Source: Marinobacter zhejiangensis
GTDB lineage: Bacteria > Pseudomonadota > Gammaproteobacteria > Pseudomonadales > Oleiphilaceae
Reading direction: 5' to 3'
Length of the DNA: 64,000 nt
Assembly: GCF_900114775.1 (NCBI RefSeq)
Contig: NZ_FOUE01000003.1
Span: 186,001-250,000, forward strand
In this document: positions 1 through 8,293 of the stretch, in pieces
Layout of the letters: every line of letters begins with the position of its first letter
Numbering within the stretch: position 1 is the stretch's first letter
Notes under the pieces: generated by a model
The model's database searches: none
Told to the model about the DNA's origin: nothing
The model's input: only the letters and a program-made list of their open reading frames with translations
Made by a program: the position numbers and the translations under genes

Positions 1-218
1 CCTACCGCAGCTTTCGTCACTATACCGACAAGCTGGCAGCACTGACGGCCGGGCAATTGCCCGCTGGAAACGACCCCCTGCGCCTAGCCCAGGCCAGCTG
101 GGCGACGGTGCATGGTCTGTGCCGGCTGCTGATCGACGGCATCTACGTGAATCAGGAGGACATGGATGCGGTGAGTGAGCAATCGGTTGCGCTGATCCTG
201 TCGGCATTGGGGCGTTAG
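1..218 (+). CDS. TetR-family regulator, C-terminal fragment cut by the window edge
   Basis: The reading frame is open from the window start and ends at TAG 216-218. The visible 71 residues contain ASWATVHGLCRLLIDGIYV, which resembles the WHG-type C-terminal ligand/dimerisation domain of TetR regulators (Trp then His-Gly in an amphipathic helix). The N-terminal helix-turn-helix would lie upstream and cannot be seen, so the family call rests on the C-terminal motif alone. A separate PadR regulator follows 35 bases downstream on the same strand. Confidence 0.6.
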   Translation, partial: YRSFRHYTDKLAALTAGQLPAGNDPLRLAQASWATVHGLCRLLIDGIYVNQEDMDAVSEQSVALILSALGR

Positions 219-253
219 TTGACAGCGCGCCCACCCCCGATAGAATTCCAGCC

Positions 254-817
254 ATGTCCATTCAACATGCCTTATTGACCTCCCTTCTGGAAAAACCTTC
301 GACCGGTTATGACCTGGCCAGCCGCTTTGACCGTTCCATCGGCTACTTCTGGCAGGCAACGCACCAACAGATCTACCGGGAACTGCGCCGGATGGCTGCT
401 TCTGGCTGGGTCGTGGCTGAAGAAGAAGGCGGCGAAGGCCGACGTAAGCGCAAGACCTACCAGGTTCTAGCCGCCGGGATCGATGAATTAAAACGTTGGG
501 GTAGTGAACCTTGCCGTTCTACGGAAGGCCACCGGGAGCTATTGGTCAAGCTGCGGGCTGAAGCCGTTTTGGGGCCTTTGGGTGCCCTTGAAGAGCTGCA
601 GCGCTTGATGGCTGAGCACGAAGAGAAGCTGGCGACGTTTCTTCAGATTGAGCAGCGTGACTTTTCCGGTTCGGCTCTGTCGGTTGCCCAACAGCTCCAG
701 TACCAGGTGTTGCGTATGGGGATTGTGTCTGAAGAAAGCTGGCTAGGCTGGGCTAGAGGTACGCTTCCGGTATTGGAAGCCGCCCGGGAAGGCGGCGGCT
801 CCCATTCCGGGAAATGA
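254..817 (+). CDS. PadR-family transcriptional regulator
   Basis: This 187-aa protein is predicted to be a cytoplasmic DNA-binding regulator. Residues about 1-80 form a PadR winged helix (MSIQHALLTSLLEKPSTGYD at the start, then the QIYRELRRMAASGWV recognition region and the basic GRRKRKTY wing). Residues about 90-175 are helical and rich in Leu and Glu, as in the PadR C-terminal dimerisation domain (Vir_act_alpha_C type). PadR proteins usually repress a nearby detoxification or efflux gene in response to small aromatic compounds. The nearest candidate targets are the convergent nitronate monooxygenase and NTF2-like genes, which is inference from position only. The ribosome-binding site before the chosen ATG is weak. 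Confidence 0.85.
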   Translation: MSIQHALLTSLLEKPSTGYDLASRFDRSIGYFWQATHQQIYRELRRMAASGWVVAEEEGGEGRRKRKTYQVLAAGIDELKRWGSEPCRSTEGHRELLVKLRAEAVLGPLGALEELQRLMAEHEEKLATFLQIEQRDFSGSALSVAQQLQYQVLRMGIVSEESWLGWARGTLPVLEAAREGGGSHSGK

Positions 818-851
818 CGGCAGATTGGCCGTCTTCCTGAGCCGGTAGGCC

Positions 852-1814
852 TTACACGGCTAGTCCCAGGCGCTTTCTGGCGTCGTCGTATTCCACTTTC
901 AGTCTTTTCACCAGGTCTTCGGCACTTTCCACGCTTTTCACGGCGCCGATGCCCTGGCCGGCTCCCCAGATGTCGCGCCAGGCCTTGGCGCCCCTATCAG
1001 AACCAAAATTCATTTTTGACGGATCGGACTCGGGCAGGTCATCGGGGTCCAGGCCGCTATTGACGATGCTCTGTCTCAGGTAGTTTCCATGGACACCGGT
1101 GAACAGGTTCGAATACACAATATCCTCGGCGCCACTATCGACAATCATGTCTTTGTAGGCTGCGTCAGCGTTGGCTTCCCGAGTGGCGATAAACGCTGAA
1201 CCGATGTAGGCCAGGTCTGCACCGGCGGCCTGGGCGGCCAGGATGGCATTGCCATTTCCGATCGCTCCGGACAGCAGCAGTGGGCCGTCGAACCATTCAC
1301 GGATCTCGTGGATCAGCGGAAATGGGGACTGGGTGCCGGCATGTCCACCGGCCCCGGCTGCCACGGCGATCAGGCCGTCGGCGCCTTTTTCAATGGCCTT
1401 GCGTGCAAAGCGGTTATTGATGATGTCGTGCAATACGATGCCGCCGTAGCTGTGTACCGCCTCGTTGACATCTTCCCTGGCGCCGAGGGATGTGATGACG
1501 ATGGGCACCTTGTACTTCACACACAGCTCCAGGTCATGTTCCAGCCGATCATTCGACTTGTGCACGATCTGGTTGACGGCAAAAGGCGCGGCCGGTTTGT
1601 CTGGATGCTGGGCATTGTACTCGGCCAGCTCTGAGGTGATCCTCTGTAGCCATTCCTCCAGCACGGGCGCCGGGCGGGCATTAAGGGCGGGGAAAGAGCC
1701 CACCACGCCGGCCTTGCACTGGGCAATGACCAGATCAGGGTTGGAAATGATAAACAGGGGCGATCCGACCACGGGCAGGGATAGGCGGTCTTTCAGGATA
1801 TCGGGGAGGGACAT
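852..1814 (-). CDS. NAD(P)H-dependent flavin oxidoreductase / nitronate monooxygenase
   Basis: This 320-aa TIM-barrel flavoenzyme belongs to the 2-nitropropane dioxygenase (nitronate monooxygenase) family, which uses FMN to oxidise alkyl nitronates or related substrates. Visible family signatures are the N-terminal PVVGSPLFIISNPDLV segment, the AVAAGAGGHAG loop carrying the catalytic His, and the FMN phosphate region GADLAYIGSAFIATREA. The start is supported by AAGGAG a few bases upstream. It lies downstream of the NTF2-like gene on the same strand with a 32-base gap, so the two are probably co-transcribed. The physiological substrate is unknown; members of this family often act on propionate-3-nitronate or quinones. 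Confidence 0.9.
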   Translation of the reverse strand: MSLPDILKDRLSLPVVGSPLFIISNPDLVIAQCKAGVVGSFPALNARPAPVLEEWLQRITSELAEYNAQHPDKPAAPFAVNQIVHKSNDRLEHDLELCVKYKVPIVITSLGAREDVNEAVHSYGGIVLHDIINNRFARKAIEKGADGLIAVAAGAGGHAGTQSPFPLIHEIREWFDGPLLLSGAIGNGNAILAAQAAGADLAYIGSAFIATREANADAAYKDMIVDSGAEDIVYSNLFTGVHGNYLRQSIVNSGLDPDDLPESDPSKMNFGSDRGAKAWRDIWGAGQGIGAVKSVESAEDLVKRLKVEYDDARKRLGLAV

Positions 1815-1846
1815 GGTAGCTCCTTGGTTAACCGGATTGTTGTTGA

Positions 1847-2287
1847 CTACTGGGCCGCTTCGCCCTTGAGCATGGCGAGGTATGGCGCCACACGCTTGCC
1901 CATTTCACCGGCGAGGGCCTGGAGACCACTCAGCGGGCGAATCATTACTTCGAAGTCAACGATCTTTCCGGCTTCGTCAAACCGGATCATGTCGATGCCT
2001 TTGACGCTTTTATCTCCCACCTTGGCGCTGAATTCCAGCACCACACTGTTGCCATCCTCGCTGGCAAAACGGCGGTGATAGGTGAACTCTTCAAACACCG
2101 TGTTCACGGTTTTAAGGACCAGCTTTATCGCATCGCGGCCAGGGTAGGGGGTATGCGCTGCAGGTGAGCGGAAGACCACGTCGTCTGACAGCAGTTGGTC
2201 GAGTTTTTCCATGGCATTCTGTTCCAGCAGTTCATGCCAGGTGGAAAGTGTCTGTTGGGCCTCTTGGGACAGAGTGGCGATTGTCAT
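1847..2287 (-). CDS. NTF2-like / SnoaL-type nuclear transport factor 2 family protein
   Basis: The 146-aa product has the size and sequence pattern of an NTF2-fold alpha+beta cone protein: an N-terminal helix (LSTWHELLEQNAMEKLDQLL), then DDVVFRSPAAHTPYPGRDAI and an antiparallel sheet ending in KIVDFEVMIRPLSGLQAL. Such proteins bind small hydrophobic molecules and include isomerases, hydrolases and catalytically inactive members, so no reaction is assigned. A good Shine-Dalgarno sequence (AAGGGAGA) precedes the ATG. It is the first gene of a probable two-gene unit with the flavin oxidoreductase downstream. Confidence 0.8.
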   Translation of the reverse strand: MTIATLSQEAQQTLSTWHELLEQNAMEKLDQLLSDDVVFRSPAAHTPYPGRDAIKLVLKTVNTVFEEFTYHRRFASEDGNSVVLEFSAKVGDKSVKGIDMIRFDEAGKIVDFEVMIRPLSGLQALAGEMGKRVAPYLAMLKGEAAQ

Positions 2288-2548
2288 TGTTTTCTCCCTT
2301 GGTCGTGTGAGGGGCTACGCTTCGTTGTATGCAAATTTTTGCGATGCCTAAAGCTATCAGTGGATTTATCAATGTGCAACTAGTTTCATATTGTGGTGTC
2401 GGGCGCGATTGAGCGATGTCCTGCTACAGGGACGGCAGCCCCTGTACCTGTGCTGTAGATTCAGTCGGTTTCTGTACCTGTTGGGAAGCGCTGACAGCGC
2501 TTAGAGTGGGAGTTCGGAGACAGGCACCAGCGGAGGCGTGGCAATGCC

Positions 2549-3487
2549 ATGACCACAATGACTGAAACCAGCAAAGGCGTTGCCTACGGGCTGGCCGCGT
2601 ATACCATGTGGGGAAGTTTTCCCCTGTTTTTTGCTCTGTTTGATGGGGTGCCTGCTTACGAAGTACTGACTCACCGAATTCTCTGGAGCTGCGTCTTCCT
2701 GGCGGCTGTTATCTCGGTATTGCGACGCTGGGCGCCTGTGCGGGAAGCCCTCGCCCGCCGCAGTGGGCTTTGGCCTGTTCTGGGGTGTGCGGTTCTTATC
2801 GCCGCCAACTGGGGCATCTATATCTATGCCGTTGAGACCCGGCAGGTATTGCAAGCCAGTTTGGGGTATTTCCTGACACCGTTAGTGAATGTTGCCTTGG
2901 GGTTGGTGGTGCTGAGGGAGCGAATGGAGCGACTGCAGGGTGTCGCTGTGATGTTGGCTGGGGCCGGAATCCTGATTCAGTTGGTTGCACTGGGCAGCCT
3001 CCCGTGGATCACGCTGATGCTGGCGCTCACCTTTGGCACCTACGGCTTGCTTCGCAAACAGGTATCGCTGGATGGGTTGTCAGGGTTATTTGTGGAGACT
3101 CTGTTGTTATTCCCGGTGGGGCTGCTGACGTTCTCATGGCTCTCAATGGAGGGGCGTTCGCACTTTTGGGGGGCTGGATCGACCACGGCTCTGCTGCTGT
3201 CCAGCGGTGTTGTCACCGCGTTGCCGCTACTGGCTTTTGCTGGTGCAGCAAGGCGCCTTAAACTGTCCACGGTTGGCTTCCTGATGTACATCAACCCAAC
3301 CCTGCAATTCCTGATCGCCTTGCTGATTTTTCAGGAGCCGCTAAATACCGCGCAGCTCATCAGCTTCACGGTGATCTGGTTTGCCCTTGGTCTTTACAGC
3401 TGGTCGTCCTGGCGGAATCGCCCCAGTGTTGTGGCGCGGCGGCGTGCTGGGGCGCCTGGCCTGGAAAAGCGCCGGTTGAGCGTGTGA
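2549..3487 (+). CDS. rarD: EamA/DMT-family transporter, RarD type
   Basis: The 312-aa protein has ten predicted membrane segments and the RarD opening GVAYGLAAYTMWGSFPLFFA. Further RarD-like signatures are the YEVLTHRILWS loop, NWGIYIYAVETRQVLQASLG and YINPTLQFLIALLIFQEP. RarD proteins are inner-membrane drug/metabolite superfamily carriers whose substrates are mostly undefined. The chosen ATG has GGAGG about 12 bases upstream; a second in-frame ATG lies three codons later. The C-terminal tail is basic (VVARRRAGAPGLEKRRLSV), consistent with a cytoplasmic end. It converges on the aap operon with 34 bases between stop codons. Confidence 0.87.
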   Translation: MTTMTETSKGVAYGLAAYTMWGSFPLFFALFDGVPAYEVLTHRILWSCVFLAAVISVLRRWAPVREALARRSGLWPVLGCAVLIAANWGIYIYAVETRQVLQASLGYFLTPLVNVALGLVVLRERMERLQGVAVMLAGAGILIQLVALGSLPWITLMLALTFGTYGLLRKQVSLDGLSGLFVETLLLFPVGLLTFSWLSMEGRSHFWGAGSTTALLLSSGVVTALPLLAFAGAARRLKLSTVGFLMYINPTLQFLIALLIFQEPLNTAQLISFTVIWFALGLYSWSSWRNRPSVVARRRAGAPGLEKRRLSV

Positions 3488-3521
3488 GCCTCGGATAATG
3501 GACCGGGGGCTCAGTTCGCAG

Positions 3522-4316
3522 TCAGTGGTGCAGGATCTGCTTGAGGAAGGTCTGCGTGCGTTCCTCCTGCGGGTTGGTGAAGAACTGTTCCGGAGGCGCC
3601 GATTCGATGATTTCACCGCCATCCATGAAAATGACCCGGTCTGCCACGGTCTTGGCGAAGCCCATTTCATGGGTGACGCAAAGCATGGTCATGCCGCTTT
3701 CTGCCAGCTCCACCATGACATCCAGTACTTCCTTGATCATTTCCGGGTCAAGCGCGGAGGTCGGTTCATCGAACAGCATGATCTTGGGTTTCATGCACAG
3801 GGAGCGGGCAATCGCCACCCGCTGCTGCTGGCCGCCAGACAACTGGCCCGGGTACTTCTTGGCCTGGTCAGGAATCTTAACCCGCTCGAGGTATTCCATG
3901 GCTGTGGCTTCGGCTTCCTTGCGGGGAATCTTGCGAACCCAGATCGGTGCCAGGCAGCAGTTTTCCAGCACGGTCAGGTGGGGGAACAAATTGAAGTGCT
4001 GGAACACCATGCCCACTTCCCGGCGGACATTGTCGATCTGGCGGATGTCGTCGGTCAGCTCGGCGCCATCGACGACAATGCGACCCTGCTGATGTTCCTC
4101 CAGCCGGTTGATGCAGCGGATAAACGTCGATTTCCCGGAGCCGGAAGGCCCGCAGATAACGATGCGTTCGCCATGGGCGACGTCCAGGTTGATGTCTTTG
4201 AGGACGTGGAAGCCCCCGTACCATTTGTGCACGCCTTCAACGTGGATGATGGTGGTGTCGGCCTTGGCCGAACTGAGGGTGGAGCGAGCCGTATTTGTGG
4301 GTGTCTGGTCGGTCAT
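3522..4316 (-). CDS. aapP: General L-amino-acid ABC importer, ATP-binding subunit
   Basis: This 264-aa ATPase powers the importer encoded by the three genes upstream. Walker A is GPSGSGKST (residues 56-64), the signature is [15 protein letters not shown], Walker B is [14 protein letters not shown], and the switch histidine lies in [10 protein letters not shown]. These are typical of the polar amino-acid (GlnQ/AapP) ABC subclass. A 20-residue N-terminal extension rich in Thr and Ser precedes the first conserved strand. It is the last gene of aapJ-aapQ-aapM-aapP and lies 15 bases after aapM. Confidence 0.95.
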   Translation of the reverse strand: MTDQTPTNTARSTLSSAKADTTIIHVEGVHKWYGGFHVLKDINLDVAHGERIVICGPSGSGKSTFIRCINRLEEHQQGRIVVDGAELTDDIRQIDNVRREVGMVFQHFNLFPHLTVLENCCLAPIWVRKIPRKEAEATAMEYLERVKIPDQAKKYPGQLSGGQQQRVAIARSLCMKPKIMLFDEPTSALDPEMIKEVLDVMVELAESGMTMLCVTHEMGFAKTVADRVIFMDGGEIIESAPPEQFFTNPQEERTQTFLKQILHH

Positions 4317-4331
4317 GGTTGCTATCCGTTG

Positions 4332-5420
4332 TCAGGTTCGGTGGCCGGTGTCGAGTTTGCGTTCCAGGTTCTGGCTGTAGCGGGACATGCCGAAACAGAA
4401 CACCCAGAAGCAGAAGGCGACAAACACGTAGCCTTCGATTGCGACGTTCTGCCAGGCGGGGTCAGTTACCGTGGACTGGACCGCGCCGAGCACATCAAAC
4501 AGGCCGATGATCAGTACCAGCGTGGTGTCCTTGAACAGGGCAATAAAGGTGTTAACGATGCCGGGGATGACCAGCTTCAGGGCCTGGGGCAGGATAATCA
4601 GCCCCATTTTCTTCCAGTAACCCAGGCCGAGGGCGCTGGCGGCTTCGTACTGTCCCCGGGGGATGGCCTGCAAGCCTCCGCGAACGACCTCCGCCATATA
4701 GGCCGACTGCCAAAGTGTGATGCCGATCAGTGCCCGGAGCAGTTTCTCGAAGTTCATGCCCTCGGGCAGGAACAACGGCAGCATGACCGAAGCCATGAAC
4801 AGCACGGTGATCAGCGGTACGGCCCGCCACACCTCGATGAAGACCACGCAGAAGCCGCGAATGACCGGCATGTGCGAACGTCGGCCAAGGGCGAGCAGGA
4901 TGCCGATGGGAAGGGCCGCAAATATCCCGACATAAGCCAGGATCAGCGTCAGCATCAGGCCGCCCCAGCGGTGGCTGGGGACAGACTCCAGGCCAAAGCT
5001 GCCACCGGGAATCAGGATGTAACCCAGGATCGGCAGGCCGGTCATACCGAAGATGCCGAGCCATCGCCGGGCCGGAAAACCCTCGATGAACTGGGGTATG
5101 AACGACAGCGCCAGCAGCCCGAACATCAGGTTGATGCGCCATTGCTGATCTTCCGGGTAAAACCCGTAGATGAAAAAGTTCAGCCGTTGGTTGATGAACA
5201 GCCAACAGGCGCCTTCACCGACGCAGTCGCTTGGGGACTCGCCACTGAAGGTGGCGTCGAGGAACACCCAGTTCAGTAGCGGCGCGGCGCTGGTGACCAG
5301 CAGGTAGCCGACGGCAAGGGTCAGCAGTGAGTTGTACCAGGTATTGAACAGGTTATTGCGCATCCACTGTATGGGCGCAACAGGGGCTTTGGGCGGTGAT
5401 ACGGTGGGTTGGTTCATCAT
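4332..5420 (-). CDS. aapM: General L-amino-acid ABC importer, permease subunit AapM
   Basis: The 362-aa inner-membrane permease has the EAA loop that contacts the ATPase (EVVRGGLQAIPRGQYEAA, followed by SALGLG) and several hydrophobic segments. Its long N-terminal extension contains a periplasmic loop with two cysteines (SDCVGEGACW), a layout expected for AapM/BztC proteins, which exceed the size of ordinary HisM/GlnP permeases. The start codon overlaps the aapQ stop (ATGA, 5420-5417), indicating translational coupling. It pairs with AapQ to form the heterodimeric channel. Confidence 0.93.
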   Translation of the reverse strand: MMNQPTVSPPKAPVAPIQWMRNNLFNTWYNSLLTLAVGYLLVTSAAPLLNWVFLDATFSGESPSDCVGEGACWLFINQRLNFFIYGFYPEDQQWRINLMFGLLALSFIPQFIEGFPARRWLGIFGMTGLPILGYILIPGGSFGLESVPSHRWGGLMLTLILAYVGIFAALPIGILLALGRRSHMPVIRGFCVVFIEVWRAVPLITVLFMASVMLPLFLPEGMNFEKLLRALIGITLWQSAYMAEVVRGGLQAIPRGQYEAASALGLGYWKKMGLIILPQALKLVIPGIVNTFIALFKDTTLVLIIGLFDVLGAVQSTVTDPAWQNVAIEGYVFVAFCFWVFCFGMSRYSQNLERKLDTGHRT

Positions 5421-6604
5421 CGCTCCTTAAGCGCCACAGCGCGGTTGTACAGGTTCATGACGAAGGAAATCAGCAGGCTGATGGTGAGGTAGACGGCCAT
5501 GGTCATGGCAACCACTTCGACCGCCTGCCCGGTTTGGTTGAGGGTTGTACCCATGAACACGGACACCAGGTCCGGGTAGCCAATGGCGGTAGCCAGGGAT
5601 GAGTTCTTCACCAGGTTGAGATACTGGCTGGTCAGGGGTGGGATGATGACCCGCATGGCCTGTGGTATGACGACCAGGCGAAGGGTGAGCCCCTGACGAA
5701 GGCCGAGTGCCCGGGCGGCTTCGGTTTGTCCCTTGCTGACCGAGAGGATGCCAGATCGCACGATCTCAGCGATGAACGAGGCGGTGTACAGCGACAGTGC
5801 GACCCACAGTGCGGCAAGTTCGGGAATGATGGTGATACCGCCGCGGAAGTTGAAGCCCCGAAGTTCCGGCACGGTCCAGTCCAGAGGCGCGCCGGTGGCC
5901 AGGAAAGCCAGCACCGGCAGGGTTACCAGGATGGCCAGGCTGACCTTGCCGGTTGGGAAGATTTGCCCGGTTGCCTGCTGGCGTCGTTTGGCCCAGATCC
6001 GGAGCGCGATAACGCTGGCGATGGCGATTGCCAGGGCAAGTTCAACCCAGCCAAAGCCTGGGAGGGCGATCGGGTCCGGCAGGTAGAACCCGCGATTGTT
6101 GAGAAAGAACAGGCCGCCAAGCTCCACGCTCTGCCGTGGTGAGGGGAGGTTGCGCAGGACCGCGAAGTACCAGAAGAAAATCTGAAGCAGCAGCGGGATA
6201 TTGCGGATGATTTCTATGTACGCCAGGGAGAGCTTGGCAATCAGCCAGTTGCTCGACAGGCGGGCAACGCCGATCATAAATCCCAGCAGGGTTGCCGCAA
6301 CAATCCCCAGGCCGGACACCAGCAGCGTGTTGAGCAAACCGACCCAGAACGTGCGGCCATAGCTGTCGGTGGCTTCATAGGGAATCAGGCTCATGATGAT
6401 GCCAAAACCGGCGGACTGCTCAAGGAAACCAAAGCCCGTACTGATACCGCGGGCCTCCATGTTGGCAAGGGTGTTGTCCACCAGGGTCCAGCCACCCCAC
6501 ATCACGCCAGCGATGGCGACCAGCTGGAAAACAAGGGATCGAACCCGTGGGTCGTTCCACGGCTTTGCTCGGGCAGGAGTAATCTGGGAAGTCGTTTCAC
6601 TCAT
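5417..6604 (-). CDS. aapQ: General L-amino-acid ABC importer, permease subunit AapQ
   Basis: This 395-aa permease carries the EAA loop EIVRSGILSVSKGQTEAARA and the AapQ/BztB-type large periplasmic insertion after the first membrane helices (ARGISTGFGFLEQSAGFGI onward). I start at ATG 6604; a GTG three codons earlier (6613) is an equal alternative because neither has a strong Shine-Dalgarno sequence. It is separated from aapJ by 90 bases that hold a strong stem-loop, and it overlaps aapM by four bases. Confidence 0.92.
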   Translation of the reverse strand: MSETTSQITPARAKPWNDPRVRSLVFQLVAIAGVMWGGWTLVDNTLANMEARGISTGFGFLEQSAGFGIIMSLIPYEATDSYGRTFWVGLLNTLLVSGLGIVAATLLGFMIGVARLSSNWLIAKLSLAYIEIIRNIPLLLQIFFWYFAVLRNLPSPRQSVELGGLFFLNNRGFYLPDPIALPGFGWVELALAIAIASVIALRIWAKRRQQATGQIFPTGKVSLAILVTLPVLAFLATGAPLDWTVPELRGFNFRGGITIIPELAALWVALSLYTASFIAEIVRSGILSVSKGQTEAARALGLRQGLTLRLVVIPQAMRVIIPPLTSQYLNLVKNSSLATAIGYPDLVSVFMGTTLNQTGQAVEVVAMTMAVYLTISLLISFVMNLYNRAVALKER

Positions 6605-6649
6605 ACGGGGCACCGGAACACATACTCGGACATGGGTTGGGTTCAGGGT

Positions 6650-6681
6650 GGACGCTGGCGGTCATACTGGCGCCAGCGTCC
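6650..6681 (-). promoter_or_regulatory. Stem-loop between aapJ and aapQ
   Basis: An 11-bp perfect inverted repeat (6650-6660 with 6671-6681) with a 10-base loop lies just after the aapJ stop codon and before aapQ. It has no U-tract on the minus strand, so it is not a full intrinsic terminator. In many binding-protein transporter operons such a hairpin protects the upstream message or partially attenuates transcription, giving more binding protein than permease. That role is inferred here. Confidence 0.6.
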
Positions 6682-6694
6682 TGGGCTTCCGCAG

Positions 6695-7720
6695 TTAGCG
6701 AACGGGCGGCGCGTACATGATGCCGCCTTCCGTCCACAGCGCGTTCAGTCCTCGCTCCAGATCCAGAGGCGTGCCGGGGCCGACGTTACGGTTATACATC
6801 TCACCGTAATTGCCCACTTCCTTGATGATGTTGTAGCCAAAGTCTGCCGACAGGCCGAGCTTCTCGCCCATATCACCATCGGTGCCCAGCAGGCGTTGGA
6901 TGGAGGGGTTGTCTGAAGACTTCATCTCATCGACGTTGGCAGAGGTGATGCCAAGTTCCTCAGCGTTCACCTGGGTAAACAGTGTCCACTTCACGATGTT
7001 GAACCATTGGTCGTCACCCTGGCGGACCACGGGGCCTAGTGGCTCTTTGGAAATGATGGTGGGGAGGATGACCGCGCTGTTCGGGTCGGTCAGTTTGGAG
7101 CGCAGGGCTGCCAGCTGGGAGCGGTCGGAGGTCAGAACGTCGCAGCGACCGGCGGCAAAGCCCTGAACGGTTTGTTCAGAGGTGTCGAACACCAGGGCGT
7201 TGAATTCCATGCCATGGGTGCGGAAATAGTCCGCCATATTGAGCTCGGTGGTGGTGCCTGCCTGGATGCAGGCTGTGGCGCCATCCAGCTCGGTGGCATC
7301 GCTCACCCCCAGCTCACGACTGACCAGGAAACCCTGCCCATCGTAGTAATTCACGCCGGCAAAGTTCAGGCCCAGGGAGGCATCTCGGGTCAGGGTCCAG
7401 GTAGTGTTGCGGGACAGCATGTCGATTTCGCCCGACTGCAGTGCGGTGAAGCGCTCCTTGGCAGTCAGCGGTGTGAACTGGGCTTTGCTGGCATCGCCGA
7501 AGATGGCGGCTGCAACGGCCCGGCAGGTGTCTACATCGATGCCGGTCCAGTTGCCTTTGTCATCGGGTTGGGAAAAGCCGGGAAGGCCGCTGGTCACGCC
7601 GCACTGCAGGTGACCTTTTTCCCTGATGTTCTCCAGGGTGGTGTTTGCCATGGCGTTGCCTGCCATCACGACGCCCAGAAGGGTTGCGGTTCCTGCGGCA
7701 AGTGAAAATATTTTTTTCAT
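6695..7720 (-). CDS. aapJ: General L-amino-acid ABC importer, periplasmic binding protein
   Basis: The 341-aa precursor starts with a Sec signal peptide (MKKIFSLAAGTATLLGVV through AMA, cleavage near residue 25). The mature part is a class-3 solute-binding protein of the AapJ/BztA type: IREKGHLQCGVTSGLPGFSQ, GIDVDTCRAVAAAIFGD and FTALQSGEIDMLSRNTTWTL form the ligand-binding lobe. It captures L-amino acids broadly in the periplasm and delivers them to AapQM. It is the first gene of the operon. GGAGA precedes the ATG. Confidence 0.95.
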   Translation of the reverse strand: MKKIFSLAAGTATLLGVVMAGNAMANTTLENIREKGHLQCGVTSGLPGFSQPDDKGNWTGIDVDTCRAVAAAIFGDASKAQFTPLTAKERFTALQSGEIDMLSRNTTWTLTRDASLGLNFAGVNYYDGQGFLVSRELGVSDATELDGATACIQAGTTTELNMADYFRTHGMEFNALVFDTSEQTVQGFAAGRCDVLTSDRSQLAALRSKLTDPNSAVILPTIISKEPLGPVVRQGDDQWFNIVKWTLFTQVNAEELGITSANVDEMKSSDNPSIQRLLGTDGDMGEKLGLSADFGYNIIKEVGNYGEMYNRNVGPGTPLDLERGLNALWTEGGIMYAPPVR

Positions 7721-8049
7721 TATGAGACATCTCCGATTTTTCGAATGAGTGCAAAGCCAATGGTCATCAGCAAATGCTGAGCCAATGGTGCTGAGTTGCT
7801 GGTTTTATTGTTTTACTCTTTCGTTTAGGCGGCTCGTTGCCACCGCCGGGTCGTCACTGGAGCACTGGAGCGGTGCATCTAATGCCAGTCTGGCACCAGA
7901 GTGCTTCTTGTCGGACCTGCTATCAGGGTAGAAGAGAATTTCTGTTTTCTCCTTAAATTTGAATATTTATTAGTCAACTAGGGGGCTTGCAGCGGGGGCG
8001 GGTTCGTACAACACTGGGGGGTACGCCAATATCATTGCGAGGTAGTGCC
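7721..8049. other. Intergenic region upstream of aapJ and the TIGR02647-like gene
   Basis: This 329-base divergent region must hold the aapJ promoter (minus) and that of the small plus-strand gene. I see two direct copies of GCCAATGGT near 7755 and 7780, and an AT-rich stretch around 7935-7980, but no promoter pair I can place with confidence. No coding sequence is supported in it. Confidence 0.5.
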
Positions 8050-8289
8050 ATGCCGTTTACTTCCGATCAGATTGCCGAACTCAAACTGCTGTCCCAGTTC
8101 AACTCCTGTTCGTCCCAGGAAGGTATTAAAGTCCACCAACACACCGCGACCCCCGAAGTAGTGGCGGCTGCTGAACGACTGTTTCAAAAGGGGTTGATTA
8201 CCCAGCACGATGGCGGCTACCTCACCAGCCGCGGCTGTGAGGCGGTCGAACAGACTGAGCAGCTGCTGGGTATGCTTGCGGACGGTTAA
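8050..8289 (+). CDS. TIGR02647-type small DNA-binding-like protein
   Basis: This 79-aa protein starts MPFTSDQIAELKLLSQFNSC and is predicted to be helical, with a winged-helix-like C-terminal half (AAERLFQKGLITQHDGGYLT, SRGCEAVEQTEQLLGML). It resembles a short gammaproteobacterial family (TIGR02647, also found in Pseudomonas) annotated as DNA-binding; its role is unknown. I start at ATG 8050, preceded by GAGG, rather than at an upstream in-frame ATG that would add 21 poorly conserved-looking residues. It converges with pycR, with 4 bases between stop codons. Confidence 0.7.
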   Translation: MPFTSDQIAELKLLSQFNSCSSQEGIKVHQHTATPEVVAAAERLFQKGLITQHDGGYLTSRGCEAVEQTEQLLGMLADG

Positions 8290-8293
8290 GCTG

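Noticed and set aside
3498..5279. 593-codon plus-strand frame over aapP and aapM
   Set aside because: It is exactly antisense to two genes with full ABC motifs, and its translation is low-complexity, rich in Gln, Asp and His, with no domain.
7891..7906. Possible sigma-54 promoter (TGGCAC then GC) near aapJ
   Set aside because: The GG and GC elements are 9, not 10, bases apart, and it points away from aapJ.
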